DNA from: Sphingomonas sp. FARSPH
Lineage (GTDB): Bacteria; Pseudomonadota; Alphaproteobacteria; Sphingomonadales; Sphingomonadaceae
NCBI RefSeq assembly: GCF_003355005.1
Contig: NZ_CP029986.1
Location: 201,222-265,221 of the forward strand
Direction of reading: 5' to 3'
Length of the DNA stretch: 64,000 bases
The translations under genes were made by a program, and so were the position numbers. Positions 26,905 through 36,394 of the stretch are shown here, piece after piece. Under the pieces are notes generated by a model. The model did no database searches. It was not told the origin of the DNA and saw only the letters and a list, made by a program, of their open reading frames with translations. Every line of letters begins with the position of its first letter. The stretch's first letter is position 1.

Positions 26905-27660
26905 ATGACGCCGAGCGCACCATCGAAGCGCCTGCTTCTCTCGATCCATGACGTCAGCCCGCGCTTCGAGTCCCAGGTCGACCGCCTGCACGACCTGTTG
27001 AGCCGCTACGCACCCGTCGATCGCATCGCGCTGCTCGTCGTCCCGAACCACTGGGGCACGTCACCGATCACACCGGGCAGCCCCTTCGCGACCAAACTAC
27101 GCGATCTCGCGCACCGCGGCGCAGAATTGTTCCTGCACGGCTATTTCCATCGGGACGATAGTAAGCACGACGGTCGTCTCGCCCGCCTGAAGGCAACGCA
27201 GATGACCGCGGGAGAGGGCGAGTTCCTCGGCATCGACGAGGCCGCTGCGCGTATCAAGATGCAGGCGGGCAAGAGCCTGCTGGAAGATATCGCGGGCACC
27301 CCGGTCGCAGGCTTCATCGCCCCAGCATGGCTCTATGGTCCCGGCACCTCGGCCGCGCTCGCCGAAATGAATTTTGCCCTCGCGGAGAACCATTTCAGGG
27401 TCTGGCAACCCGGCACGGGCCGGACGCTGGCGCGTGATCCGGTGTTGACCTGGGCGAGCCGCAGCCGGTCCCGCATCCTGTCGTCCTTGGCGGCGGCGCG
27501 CACCCTTCCCTTGGCAATGCGCTTCCTGCCGACCGCGCGCATCGGCGTGCATCCGGGAGATGCGCGGGTCCCGGCGATCATGACCAGCATCGAACGCGCT
27601 GTCGCCGGGCTCGTCCAAACCCATGAACCCGCGCGCTACGCCGATCTGATGAAGGCTTAA
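26905..27660 (+). CDS. DUF2334 polysaccharide-deacetylase-like protein
   Basis: A 251-residue DUF2334 protein of the polysaccharide deacetylase fold. Metal-binding motifs are SIHDVSPRF near residue 15 and LFLHGYFHRDD near 75; FIAPAWLYGPGTSAAL matches a later active-site motif, and RIGVHPGDAR lies near the end. No signal peptide is seen, so it probably acts on a cytoplasmic sugar-lipid intermediate. It is followed after 3 bases by a glycosyltransferase and starts a run of envelope-sugar genes. Its sugar substrate is unknown. Confidence 0.85.
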   Translation: MTPSAPSKRLLLSIHDVSPRFESQVDRLHDLLSRYAPVDRIALLVVPNHWGTSPITPGSPFATKLRDLAHRGAELFLHGYFHRDDSKHDGRLARLKATQMTAGEGEFLGIDEAAARIKMQAGKSLLEDIAGTPVAGFIAPAWLYGPGTSAALAEMNFALAENHFRVWQPGTGRTLARDPVLTWASRSRSRILSSLAAARTLPLAMRFLPTARIGVHPGDARVPAIMTSIERAVAGLVQTHEPARYADLMKA

Positions 27661-27663
27661 GCC

Positions 27664-28824
27664 ATGAAGATTTTGACCTTCCTGCACAGTTTCGAACCCG
27701 GTGGCGTCGAACGCATCGCGCTGCGGCTCGTGCGCGAGTGGCGCGCGTCAGGCTATGATGCGCCGCTCTTCATGGGCCGGACAGACGGCGCGATGCGCGA
27801 CGATGTCGGGGTCGATCTCGTTTATCATAGCCCGCGACAGCCGCGGATCGGTTCGGGGTGGTGGGAAACGATCTGGATGATCGTCACGCTACCCGGCTTC
27901 ATTCGACGGACACGACCCGACGCACTGTTCTGTGCGGGCAACACCTATGTCGTGGTCGCGGTCGCGATGAAACTGCTGCTGGGCCGCGCCTGTCCTCGCA
28001 TCGTCGCGAAGATCAGCAACGACCTCGACCTAGCCGATCAGCCCCGAGCCGGTCGTATGGGCTACCGCCTGTGGCTCCGCTTCCAGGGGATGTTCATCGA
28101 TCGGGCTGTCGCCATGGCCGAACCGATGGTTGGCGAGATCGCAGAATACCTTCGCATCGCTAGAACACGCATCGACATAGTCCCCGATCCAGCCCTCTCC
28201 GACGCCATGATCCGGGATTTGCGCAAAAAGTGTGCGCGCACGCCTACGGTCACGCAAGGTCGTCGATTTCTCGCCGTCGGACGCCTCGTTCCCCAAAAGA
28301 ACGTCGCGCTCATGCTGCGCGCGTTCCAGCGGGGCGCACAGGTCGGCGATCACCTCACCATCGTCGGTGATGGACCGGAACGTCCGAAGCTCGAAATTCT
28401 GGCTGCACGGCTCGGTGTCGATCGGGCGGTGACGTTTACCGGTTACGTCGCAGATCCGACGAGCCTCTTCAGCCATTTCGACGCCCTCCTGCTTTCGTCG
28501 AACTACGAAGGTGTGCCGGCGGTCGTCCTCGAAGCGCTCGCCGCCAACTTGACGGTGATTGCGACCGATTGCAGCCGGAGCATGGCGACACTACTCGCTG
28601 ATGGCCGTCTCGGATTGCTGGTGCCGCCCGGTGACACCGCGGCACTCGCCGCTGCCATTAGCGCCGAATGGCCGCCCCGGAACGAGCAGCTCAGTCTCGA
28701 TCAGGCGCGGCGCTTCACGATCGAGCGGTCCGCCGAGCTATACGCCGCCAGCTTCCAGCGAGCGACACGGTCCGCGGGCGCGACGACGCTGGCCCCGACC
28801 GGCACCGCCCCCACGATCGCCTGA
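27664..28824 (+). CDS. GT4-family glycosyltransferase
   Basis: A 386-residue GT-B glycosyltransferase. The N-terminus has the glycine loop FLHSFEPGGVERIALRLVRE. The C-terminal nucleotide-sugar site reads FLAVGRLVPQKNVALMLRAF, IVGDGPERPKLE, and SSNYEGVPAVVLEALAANLT with the EX7E-type acids. It would transfer a sugar from a nucleotide donor to a lipid-linked or polysaccharide acceptor. It lies 3 bases after the deacetylase-like gene. Confidence 0.92.
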   Translation: MKILTFLHSFEPGGVERIALRLVREWRASGYDAPLFMGRTDGAMRDDVGVDLVYHSPRQPRIGSGWWETIWMIVTLPGFIRRTRPDALFCAGNTYVVVAVAMKLLLGRACPRIVAKISNDLDLADQPRAGRMGYRLWLRFQGMFIDRAVAMAEPMVGEIAEYLRIARTRIDIVPDPALSDAMIRDLRKKCARTPTVTQGRRFLAVGRLVPQKNVALMLRAFQRGAQVGDHLTIVGDGPERPKLEILAARLGVDRAVTFTGYVADPTSLFSHFDALLLSSNYEGVPAVVLEALAANLTVIATDCSRSMATLLADGRLGLLVPPGDTAALAAAISAEWPPRNEQLSLDQARRFTIERSAELYAASFQRATRSAGATTLAPTGTAPTIA

Positions 28825-28850
28825 CGATCAGCCTCCAACCTGAGAGCAAT

Positions 28851-29792
28851 ATGCCACCGGTCGTATCCGCCCTGAGCCCTGCCGCGAGCATCGATGCTCG
28901 CACCATCCTGCAGCTCGAACCCAAGCCTCTCCTGGAAGGACGTCGACAATGGTCCGCGACTCTCAGGGGCGCCTTGTCGTTGCTGATCTTTTCTGCGGTC
29001 GCGTGGCAGCTGCGCACGATCAATCTGCCGGATCTGGCCGCGATGCTGCCGAGCAGTGGCGCGTTCTGGCTGACCTTCACCTGCTATTTCCTCGCCGGGC
29101 CGGCATTGGAGTGGTGCATCTACCGGCGGCTGTGGAGTTTGCCGGCGATCGGCTTCCCCGCTCTCCTCCGCAAACTGATCAGCAACGAGATGCTGCTGAG
29201 CTATTCCGGCGAGGTCTACTTCTATGATTGGGCCAGGCGGCACCTGAAGCTCGCCACGTCGCCGTTTGCGGCCATCAAGGACGTCGCCATGTTGAGCGCG
29301 CTGGTCGGTAACGTCGTCACGATAATCCTCGTGCTTGCTGCCGCGCCGCTGTTCCGAGGCCTGTCCCTCGGCACCGATGGACGTCACCTGGCCGCCTCAA
29401 TTGCGGTCGTCATCGCTTCTTCGACAGTTATCCTCGTACTGCGCCGGCGACTGTTCAGCCTTTCCCGGCCCGATCTGCGGTTCGTGATATTCGTCCATAC
29501 CGCGCGGATCGCGACCACCACATTGCTTGCGGCAACGCTGTGGCATCTGCTCCTGCCCGCAGTCGCGCTCGAATGGTGGATCGTGCTTGCCGCCACGCGA
29601 CTGCTGCTGTCGCGATTGCCGTTCATGCCCAACCACGATGTCGTTTTCGCCGGCGTGGCGACGTTTCTGGTCGGTGCGACTTCGCCCATCGCCGACGCCG
29701 TCACTCTCGTGGCCGCTACGTCGCTCGCTGGATTGATCCTGTGTGGCTTGCTGCTCGGCACGAGCAGCCTGGCTAGGATGCTCGCCCGATGA
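28851..29792 (+). CDS. Multi-pass inner-membrane protein, unknown function
   Basis: A 313-residue hydrophobic protein with about eight predicted membrane segments (for example LRGALSLLIFSAVAWQL, AFWLTFTCYFLAGPALEW, VGNVVTIILVLAAAPLF, ASIAVVIASSTVILVL). The start at 28851 follows a GAGAGC-type ribosome site; longer in-frame versions overlap the glycosyltransferase. I do not recognise the family. Topology and context fit a flippase or transport helper for glycans (loosely like lysylphosphatidylglycerol-synthase-type membrane regions). It overlaps the next gene by 4 bases. Confidence 0.75.
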   Translation: MPPVVSALSPAASIDARTILQLEPKPLLEGRRQWSATLRGALSLLIFSAVAWQLRTINLPDLAAMLPSSGAFWLTFTCYFLAGPALEWCIYRRLWSLPAIGFPALLRKLISNEMLLSYSGEVYFYDWARRHLKLATSPFAAIKDVAMLSALVGNVVTIILVLAAAPLFRGLSLGTDGRHLAASIAVVIASSTVILVLRRRLFSLSRPDLRFVIFVHTARIATTTLLAATLWHLLLPAVALEWWIVLAATRLLLSRLPFMPNHDVVFAGVATFLVGATSPIADAVTLVAATSLAGLILCGLLLGTSSLARMLAR

Positions 29793-30292
29793 GCGTTCTC
29801 TTCCTACTCGCAGCGCAGGCTATGGGCTCAAGTCCTGACTTGGGAAAGAGCGCGGGTCGCTGCCGCCCCGAGGAAGATGGTTCTGCCTTTCTGGTGGAGA
29901 TCGTTGGTCTGAAAGATAGCAGGGGCTTGCTGAAACTCGAGCTTTATCCGGATCGCGACGGCGACTTTCTTGCCGACGACAATGTATTGCTCGCTGCGGG
30001 CAAGGCCTTCAGACGGGTGGAAATCCCGGTGCCAAGCTCGGGTCCGGTGGCGATGTGTATCCGCGCGCCAGGACCCGGTCGCTATGCGATCAGCATTCTT
30101 CACGACCGCGACGGGGATCGACGCTTCGCATTGTCGAAGGATGGCGTGGGCTTTGCCGGCAATCCCAAGCTGGGCTGGTCGAAGCCTCGCGCGGATACCG
30201 CGAGCGCGAGCGTCGGCAACGGCCCGGTGCGTATCCGGATCATCATGAACTACCGCCGCGGGCTCGTCTCCTTCGGACCTATAAAGGACTGA
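29789..30292 (+). CDS. DUF2141 secreted protein
   Basis: A 167-residue protein with a short hydrophobic N-terminus (MSVLFLLAAQAMGSS) and one DUF2141 domain: FLVEIVGLKDSRGLLKLELY, CIRAPGPGRYAISILHDRDG, DGVGFAGNPKLGW. These domains are beta-sandwich, periplasmic or exported, and of unknown activity; in sphingomonads they often sit beside glycosyltransferases. It overlaps the membrane protein by 4 bases and precedes the second glycosyltransferase by 2. Confidence 0.82.
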   Translation: MSVLFLLAAQAMGSSPDLGKSAGRCRPEEDGSAFLVEIVGLKDSRGLLKLELYPDRDGDFLADDNVLLAAGKAFRRVEIPVPSSGPVAMCIRAPGPGRYAISILHDRDGDRRFALSKDGVGFAGNPKLGWSKPRADTASASVGNGPVRIRIIMNYRRGLVSFGPIKD

Positions 30293-31067
30293 CCATGCGC
30301 ATCGTCGATGTCTGTGCGTTCTGGACTCCTCATGGCGGCGGTGTCCGGACCTATATAGAAGGCAAGATGCGAGCGACCCGTCACAGGGGTGACGAGATCG
30401 TGGTCGTCGTTCCGGGCGAGCGCCTCGAGACGGCGGTCACGGACGGCGGCACGATCGTATCTATACCGGGTCCGCGTTTTCCCCTCGACACCAGATACCG
30501 TTACTTCAACGACGAGGAGGCGATGCATCGCGTCCTCGACGACCTGATGCCGGACGTCGTCGAGGTGTCGTCGCCTTGGGGAAGTCCCGCGATGGTCGCC
30601 CGGTGGCGCGGCACGGCGCTGCGATCGCTGGTGATGCATGCGGATCCACTCTCCGCCTATGCGTACAGGTGGTTCGGATCGATCGCAGCGCGCGATACGA
30701 TCGATCGACGCTTCGAGATGTTCTGGCGCCATCTTCGGAGGCTCAACGAGGCGTTCGATCTGGTGGTGTGCGCCAGTGAGGGACTGACTGGACGCATGAT
30801 CCAGGGCGGGGTCAGCAAAGCGACGACGATCCCGATGGGCGTGACTCCTGGTCTGTTCTCTCCCTCCCTGCGCAATCCGGCGCTCCGCGCGCATCTGCTC
30901 GCCCGGTGCGATTTGCCCGAGGATGCGACCCTTCTCATCGGCCTGGGCCGACATGCGTCCGAAAAGCGCTGGCCGATGGTTATCGAGGCCGTCGCGGCCG
31001 CCGGGAGCCGTCGGCCGGTGGGGCTACTCCTGTTAGGGCACGGACGGGACGAGGCGACCGTCGTCCG

Positions 31068-32366
31068 GGGACTGTCAGGAATTTTGTGCGGGAGGCCATA
31101 GGATGGAATGGAAGGGACCATCGATATGGCAATCGACAAGGACGTTTTGGACCAGCTTCTGGCTGGTCGTGACCCGCAGGAGCTGTTTGCAAAGGACGGT
31201 CTGCTCGACGAGCTGAAGAAGGCGTTGTCGGAGCGGATGCTGTCGGCTGAGCTCGACGATCATCTGGAAAGCGAAGGCGCCGCAGGCACCATCAACCGGC
31301 GCAACGGGTCATCGAGGAAGACGATGCTGACGGGCACATCGAAGGTGACGCTGGACGTGCCACGCGACCGGGCGGGGACGTTCGACCCGAAGCTCATCGC
31401 CAAATACCAGCGCCGTTTCCCCGACTTCGACGACAAGATCGTCTCGATGTACGCGCGCGGGATGACGGTGCGCGAAATCCGCGGGCACCTCGAGGAGCTG
31501 TACGGGATCGACGTCTCGCCGGACCTGATCTCGACCGTCACCGATGCGGTGCTGGAGACGGTTGCCGAATGGCAGGGTCGGCCGCTCGACGCCTGCTATC
31601 CGCTGGTGTTTTTCGACGCGATCCGGGTGAAGATCCGCGACGAAGGGTTCGTCCGCAACAAGGCGGTCTACATCGCGCTGGGCATTCAGCCGGACGGGAC
31701 CAAGGAGGTGCTCGGCATCTGGATCGAGCAGACCGAGGGGGCCAAATTCTGGCTGCGCGTCATGAACGAGCTCAGGAACCGCGGCGTCGCCGACATCCTG
31801 ATCGCCGTCGTCGACGGCCTGAAGGGGTTCCCGGAGGCGATCAACGCTGTCTTCCCCGAGGCCATCGTCCAGACCTGCATCGTCCATCTGATCCGCAACA
31901 GCATGAGCTTTGCGTCCTGGAAAGAGCGCAAGTTCATCGCCCAGGCGTTGCGCGGCGTCTACCGTGCCGAGACGCCCGAGGCCGGCATGGCTGCGCTGGA
32001 GGCGTTCGAGGCAGGCCCCTGGGGCCAGAAACACCCGGCCATCGCCATAAGCTGGCGGCGACACTGGGACCAGGTGATCCCGTTCTTCGCCTTTCCCGAG
32101 GGCGTCCGCCGGATCATCTACACTACGAACGCCATCGAGGCCCTGAATTCGAAGGTTCGCCGTGCCGTCCGTACCCGCGGCCATTTCCCCGGTGACGATG
32201 CCGCGATGAAGCTGTTATATCTCGTGCTCAATCACGCGGCGGACGAATGGAAGCGCCCACCGCGCGAATGGGGTGAGGCCAAAAGTCAGTTCGCCGTAAT
32301 CTTCGGTGAGCGCTTCGTCATCTAATGACGGTAACCGGCCTCCCGCACAAAATTCCTGACAGTCCC
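31068..32366 (+). mobile_element. IS256-family insertion sequence, copy 1
   Basis: A 1,299-bp element with 30-bp terminal inverted repeats that look perfect (GGGACTGTCAGG at the left end, CCTGACAGTCCC at the right). It is flanked by the 8-bp direct repeat GTCGTCCG (31060-31067 and 32367-32374), normal for IS256. One intact transposase fills it. The second copy, at 60055-61353, has the same length and translates identically in every frame compared. Confidence 0.95.
31126..32325 (+). CDS. IS256-family (Mutator-type) transposase
   Basis: A 399-residue DDE transposase of the Mutator/IS256 group. Key parts are LSERMLSAELDDHLE near the start, the catalytic Asp in VFFDAIRVKIRDEG, the second Asp in IAVVDGLKGFPEAI, the C-x2-H stretch QTCIVHLIRNS and the catalytic Glu in YTTNAIEALNSKVRR. 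The ATG at 31126 has an AAGGG site about 8 bases upstream; 31108 is a possible alternative. Confidence 0.93.
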   Translation: MAIDKDVLDQLLAGRDPQELFAKDGLLDELKKALSERMLSAELDDHLESEGAAGTINRRNGSSRKTMLTGTSKVTLDVPRDRAGTFDPKLIAKYQRRFPDFDDKIVSMYARGMTVREIRGHLEELYGIDVSPDLISTVTDAVLETVAEWQGRPLDACYPLVFFDAIRVKIRDEGFVRNKAVYIALGIQPDGTKEVLGIWIEQTEGAKFWLRVMNELRNRGVADILIAVVDGLKGFPEAINAVFPEAIVQTCIVHLIRNSMSFASWKERKFIAQALRGVYRAETPEAGMAALEAFEAGPWGQKHPAIAISWRRHWDQVIPFFAFPEGVRRIIYTTNAIEALNSKVRRAVRTRGHFPGDDAAMKLLYLVLNHAADEWKRPPREWGEAKSQFAVIFGERFVI

Positions 32367-32811
32367 GTCGTCCGTGCGGCGAAGGGCAATCCGCATGTTC
32401 ACCTCGGTGCCCCGGTGTTTGACCGACCGCACCTCGCCACGATCCTCGCCAGCGCAGACGCACTGGTCCATGGTTGCGAAGCGGAAACGTTCTGCATGGC
32501 AGCCGCGGAAGCTCGTGCCAGCGGCATCCCGATTATCGTACCCGATCTTGGCGGGGCTGCGGATCAGCTGCGCCCCGGCTTCGGCGAGAAATACGTGGCG
32601 CGCTCGGCTGCATCGCTTGCCGACGCCATAGTGCGGCAGATTGACGCAGGCGAGACAATGTTGAGGCGCGCCTCCTCCGCCGCTGACAGCGTGACAGACA
32701 TGCAAGCGCACTTCGATGCGTTGCTCGCGACCTATCGCGCCACGCGACGCGGCGCGCCGATCCTGCAGCAGGTCGCCTGACGATGTCGTGGTTCGATTAC
32801 GACCCAGCGAC

Positions 32812-33975
32812 GTGAAGCTGATCGACCGATACATCTTCGCGCAGACCTGGCGCAACTTTGCCGCGATATGCGGGATCATCGTCGCCTTGTTGTTACTCGA
32901 AAACCTCTCCCGACTCCTGCATCTGCTGGAGAACGTGGAAGAACCCATCTCGCTTCTGCTTCAGTTCCTGCTCGCGCTCGTGCCGGAATATCTTGGGCTT
33001 GGCATCCTGGTAGCGATATTCCTCTCGACGGCGCTCGCCGTTCGATCGCTGAGCCTCGCGGGAGAATGGCAGATTCTCGCTGCGACCGGCGTGTCGCCGA
33101 CCCGGCTTCTCCTGATACCAATGATGTTCGGGGCGGTCGGCGCGACCGCAGAGACCGCCATCAACTTTCACTATCGACCCGTCGGAGAGCGCAGGCTCGA
33201 TCAATTGTTGGACGAGGTTCGGCTCGGTCGGCACGGCGTCGGTGCGGCGATCCGCTCGATCGTCAGCTTTCCGAACGGCGTGACGGTCACGATCGACGGC
33301 CATGATCGCGCGACGGGTATGTTGACCGGGGTATTCGTTGCCATGCCCGAGGTAACGCTCACGGCTCCGCGGGCACGCGCCACCCACGATGGGTTCGGCA
33401 CAATCGTGCTTAGGCTGGAGAATGGTCGAGGACTGACACGCAGACGTGACGGGTTCAACGTCCTGTCCTTCCGATATCTGACGGTTCGGATCGCAACCAC
33501 AAACGAGAAGGCGTCTACCGTAAGTCTGCCCGCGCTCGATCGTCTTCCTCTGGACGAAATCGTCGAATTGGCGATGCGCGAGACCTCGAGATCCCAAACT
33601 TCAATGCCGGCGCTCGCTTCGATCGCGTCACGGCTGACCTACAGCCTCATGGCCCTCGTCGTTCCCATCCTTGGCATCGCACTGGGAGCACCGCCCATGC
33701 GCGGAAGGTCCGGGGCGGGACTCGTCTTGGGTATCCTGATGATCGTCGGGTTCGTCCGCGCGGCGTCCTTCGTAGAAAGCTCTGCGTTGCAGCGACCAGT
33801 CCTCGCCAGCGGCGTGCTGATGTTGCTGAGCGGCGGAGCAGCCGGTCTACTTTGGCGGTTCGAAATCAGATCCGGACCAGGCTTCGTAGATCGATTGATC
33901 GATCGTCAGCTCGTCAGTCCTCTCCTCTACCTTGCGAAGGGGAAGGCACGAACAACGCTCAAGGTATGGTGCTAG
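32812..33975 (+). CDS. LptF/LptG (YjgP/YjgQ) family permease
   Basis: A 387-residue inner-membrane permease of the LptF/G family: VKLIDRYIFAQTWRNFAAIC at the start, GILVAIFLSTALAVRSLSLA, GEWQILAATGVSPTRLL, a periplasmic beta-rich domain (about 130-260) and C-terminal helices (LVVPILGIALGAPP, GRSGAGLVLGILMIVGFV). LptF and LptG normally form a pair that extracts lipopolysaccharide from the inner membrane; here there is only one gene, beside glycosyltransferases. GTG 32812 is chosen because it gives the usual family start. It may move a glycolipid made by this locus, which is inference. Confidence 0.85.
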   Translation: MKLIDRYIFAQTWRNFAAICGIIVALLLLENLSRLLHLLENVEEPISLLLQFLLALVPEYLGLGILVAIFLSTALAVRSLSLAGEWQILAATGVSPTRLLLIPMMFGAVGATAETAINFHYRPVGERRLDQLLDEVRLGRHGVGAAIRSIVSFPNGVTVTIDGHDRATGMLTGVFVAMPEVTLTAPRARATHDGFGTIVLRLENGRGLTRRRDGFNVLSFRYLTVRIATTNEKASTVSLPALDRLPLDEIVELAMRETSRSQTSMPALASIASRLTYSLMALVVPILGIALGAPPMRGRSGAGLVLGILMIVGFVRAASFVESSALQRPVLASGVLMLLSGGAAGLLWRFEIRSGPGFVDRLIDRQLVSPLLYLAKGKARTTLKVWC

Positions 33976-34090
33976 CGGCGACCGCTCGTTCATCTACATT
34001 GGGATTTCTAAACTGCCGCCCAACCTTGGTGCAAACTAGGGTGGCGTAGAGAGAAAAGCGTGCCCGATCCGGCACGCAGGAGATAAAGTC

Positions 34091-34372
34091 ATGATCAGGA
34101 AGACATTGATCGCTGCCGCTACCGCTGCGCTCGCCACCGTCTCGGTCAACGCCGCCATGCCGACCACGAAGCTCGGAATGGCGAAGGCGCGAGCGATCGC
34201 GCTGAAGGCAGCGCCTGGCCGCGTCCAGAAGGCGGAATATGAGAAGGAAGGCGGCGGATGGCGCTATTCGTTCGACATCCGCCAGGGCAACCGCATCCAC
34301 GAGATCGGTGTCGATGCGCACACCGGCAAGATTGTCGAGGACAAGTTCGAAGCACTGGGCGACAAGGACTGA
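34091..34372 (+). CDS. PepSY-domain periplasmic protein
   Basis: A 93-residue protein with a signal peptide (MIRKTLIAAATAALATVSVN) and one PepSY domain (MAKARAIALKAAPGRVQKAE, WRYSFDIRQGNRIHEIGVDA, GKIVEDKFE). It has a good ribosome site (CAGGAG). PepSY proteins next to two-component systems are common and may modulate the sensor or bind ligand. It is 5 bases upstream of the regulator gene. Confidence 0.9.
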   Translation: MIRKTLIAAATAALATVSVNAAMPTTKLGMAKARAIALKAAPGRVQKAEYEKEGGGWRYSFDIRQGNRIHEIGVDAHTGKIVEDKFEALGDKD

Positions 34373-34377
34373 GTTGC

Positions 34378-35058
34378 ATGATGCGCGTGCTGCTCGCCGA
34401 AGACGATATCGACACGGCACGGCTCATCGCCGGTGACCTCACCGGCCGGGGCTATGACGTGACGATGGTCGCCGATGGCGACAGCGCGCGCAGCTATGCG
34501 ATCGAGGAGCCGTTCGACATCGCGATAGTCGATCGGATGCTACCGTCGCTGGATGGCGTCGAGATCGTCCGTGCTTGGCGAGCTGCGGGTATCCGCTTGC
34601 CGGTGCTGATGCTTACGGCGCTCGGCGGCATCGCCGACCGGGTGACCGGTCTCGGTGCCGGCGCGGACGATTATCTGGTCAAGCCCTTCGCGTTGGCGGA
34701 ACTGGCCGCCCGGATCGATGCGCTGCTGCGCCGGCCGCCTCTCGCCACTCAGCTGACGCGCTTTCAGGTAGGAGACGTCATGCTCGACCTCCTCTCCCGC
34801 GATGTCAGACGCGACGGTCGGGAAGTCCGCCTTCAGCCGCGCGAGTTTGCGATCCTGGAACAACTCATGCGGCACGCGGGGCAAGTCGTGACCCGCACGA
34901 TGCTGTTGGAGACGATCTGGGGTTTCCACTTCGATCCGCAGACCAACATCGTCGAGAGCCATCTGAGCCGGATGAGATCCAAGCTTAACGCCGGTTTCGC
35001 CGCAGATCCGATCGAGACGCTGCGCGGGGTTGGTTACCGGATGCGACGGGATGGGTGA
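34378..35058 (+). CDS. OmpR/PhoB-family response regulator
   Basis: A 226-residue regulator with a receiver domain (MRVLLAEDDIDTARLIAGDL; DIAIVDRMLPSLDGV; DDYLVKPFALAELAARI) and a winged helix (REFAILEQLMRHAGQVVTRT, ESHLSRMRSKLNAGF). It is nearly the same length and closely related to the regulator at 19642, so the two pump systems have paralogous control. It overlaps its kinase by 8 bases. Confidence 0.93.
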   Translation: MMRVLLAEDDIDTARLIAGDLTGRGYDVTMVADGDSARSYAIEEPFDIAIVDRMLPSLDGVEIVRAWRAAGIRLPVLMLTALGGIADRVTGLGAGADDYLVKPFALAELAARIDALLRRPPLATQLTRFQVGDVMLDLLSRDVRRDGREVRLQPREFAILEQLMRHAGQVVTRTMLLETIWGFHFDPQTNIVESHLSRMRSKLNAGFAADPIETLRGVGYRMRRDG

Positions 35059-36394
35059 GCTTTGGCGAAGCGCCGCCTATCGTATCGCCTTCGTCTATTC
35101 GGCCGCATTCGCGTTGGCGATTGCGGTGCTCGGCGCCATCGTGTTCGTGGCGGCGGATGCCGCCTTCCGGCATCAGCAGGACGTCGCGCTGGCCGACGAG
35201 ACAAAGCAGCTCGTGGTGGCCTATCGCGGAGAAGGGCTGTCCGATCTGCTGGATGCGCTGGCGGCCCGTAGCGACGCCAAGGGCATTGCCGCGTTCGGAT
35301 ACGCGATGTTCGATCGTGATGGCCAGCGCATCGCCGGTGATCTCGATACCCCTCCGCCGCCGCCCGGCCTTCACGACATCCACTTTCGCGATCCCGAGGA
35401 GGGACAGGACGCGGCACGCGCCATGACTACCATCCTGCCTTCCGGCGAGCGGTTGGTCGTCGCGATCGATACCGAGGGACTGGAGCAGATCGACCGCACC
35501 ATCCTTGGCCTTTTCATAGGCGCATTTGGGATCGTGGTCATGGTCGGCATTGCTGGTGCGCTGATATTGGGCGCCTATTTGCGCCGGCGTCTTTCGCGAA
35601 TCGAGGCGGCTGCGCGTGCGATAGTCGGCGGTGACCTGACGCGGCGCGTGGCGGTATCCGAGCGAGGCGACGAGTTTGACGCGCTTGGCGCGACGCTCAA
35701 CGCGATGCTCGACCGGATCGAGCAACTGATGGAGAACCTCCGTCAGGTGTCCTCGGATATTGCGCACGATCTCCGCACGCCCCTGTCGCGGCTACGAACG
35801 ACACTGGAGGCGGCGCGCGAGAAGGATCCGGTCGGCCAGAGAAAGGCGATCGACGAGGCTGTCACGCAGGGGGATGCGCTGCTGTCGTTGTTCGGCGGCA
35901 TCCTTCGCATCGCCGAGGTTGAGGGATCGACCTTTATAGCGTTCGAGCCGGTCGACGTGACCGCCTTGGTGGACGATATCTGCGAGGCATGCACGCCAGC
36001 GGTTGACGATGGCCACCGCTCGCTGTCGTGCCAGGCCGCCCCGGGCATGACCGTGAAGGGAGACCGCGAGCTTCTGGCACAGGCAATCATCAACCTCCTC
36101 GACAATGCGCAGGCGCACACGCCGGTAGGAACGGCGATCACCATCACGGCATTTAGCGCGGGCGGAAAAGTCTGCGTCCGCGTTGCCGACAACGGGCCAG
36201 GTATCATGGAACAGGATCGCGAGCGGGTAACTCGCCGGTTCGTGCGCCTCGATCCCGCACGATCTTCGGCGGGTCACGGACTCGGACTGAACCTCGTCGC
36301 TGCCGTCGCAAAATCGCATGGCGGGCACCTCGTTCTAGAAGATGCGCATCCGGGACTGGCCGCTACTCTCGTCTTTCCGGAGCTGATTCGATGA
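35051..36394 (+). CDS. Membrane sensor histidine kinase
   Basis: A 447-residue kinase starting at ATG 35051 (MGELWRSAAYRIAFVYSAAF). It has two membrane helices around a periplasmic sensor with a Pro-rich, acidic stretch (TPPPPPGLHDIHFRDPEEGQ), HAMP (RRRLSRIEAAARAIVGGDLT), H-box VSSDIAHDLRTPLSRL, N-box QAIINLLDNAQAHTP and G-boxes (VADNGPG, GHGLGLNLV). It is paralogous to the kinase at 20319. It overlaps the outer-membrane factor by 4 bases. Confidence 0.92.
   Translation: MGELWRSAAYRIAFVYSAAFALAIAVLGAIVFVAADAAFRHQQDVALADETKQLVVAYRGEGLSDLLDALAARSDAKGIAAFGYAMFDRDGQRIAGDLDTPPPPPGLHDIHFRDPEEGQDAARAMTTILPSGERLVVAIDTEGLEQIDRTILGLFIGAFGIVVMVGIAGALILGAYLRRRLSRIEAAARAIVGGDLTRRVAVSERGDEFDALGATLNAMLDRIEQLMENLRQVSSDIAHDLRTPLSRLRTTLEAAREKDPVGQRKAIDEAVTQGDALLSLFGGILRIAEVEGSTFIAFEPVDVTALVDDICEACTPAVDDGHRSLSCQAAPGMTVKGDRELLAQAIINLLDNAQAHTPVGTAITITAFSAGGKVCVRVADNGPGIMEQDRERVTRRFVRLDPARSSAGHGLGLNLVAAVAKSHGGHLVLEDAHPGLAATLVFPELIR

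Larger units (their letters stand above)
30295..32780 (+). pseudogene. GT4-family glycosyltransferase split by the IS256-family element
   Basis: The 5' part (30295-31067) encodes the N-terminal Rossmann fold (MRIVDVCAFWTPHGGGVRTY) up to LGRHASEKRWPMVIEAV and LLLLGHGRDEATVVR. The 3' part (32375-32780) continues with AAKGNPHVHLGAPVF, SADALVHGCEAETFCMAAAE and VPDLGGAADQLRPG. Joining 31067 to 32375 removes the IS and one GTCGTCCG copy and gives a perfect 392-residue frame. The active-site acids (E-A-E-TFCMAAAE) lie downstream of the insertion, so the disrupted product should be inactive. The insertion cuts between two otherwise well-kept halves and seems recent. Confidence 0.9.
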
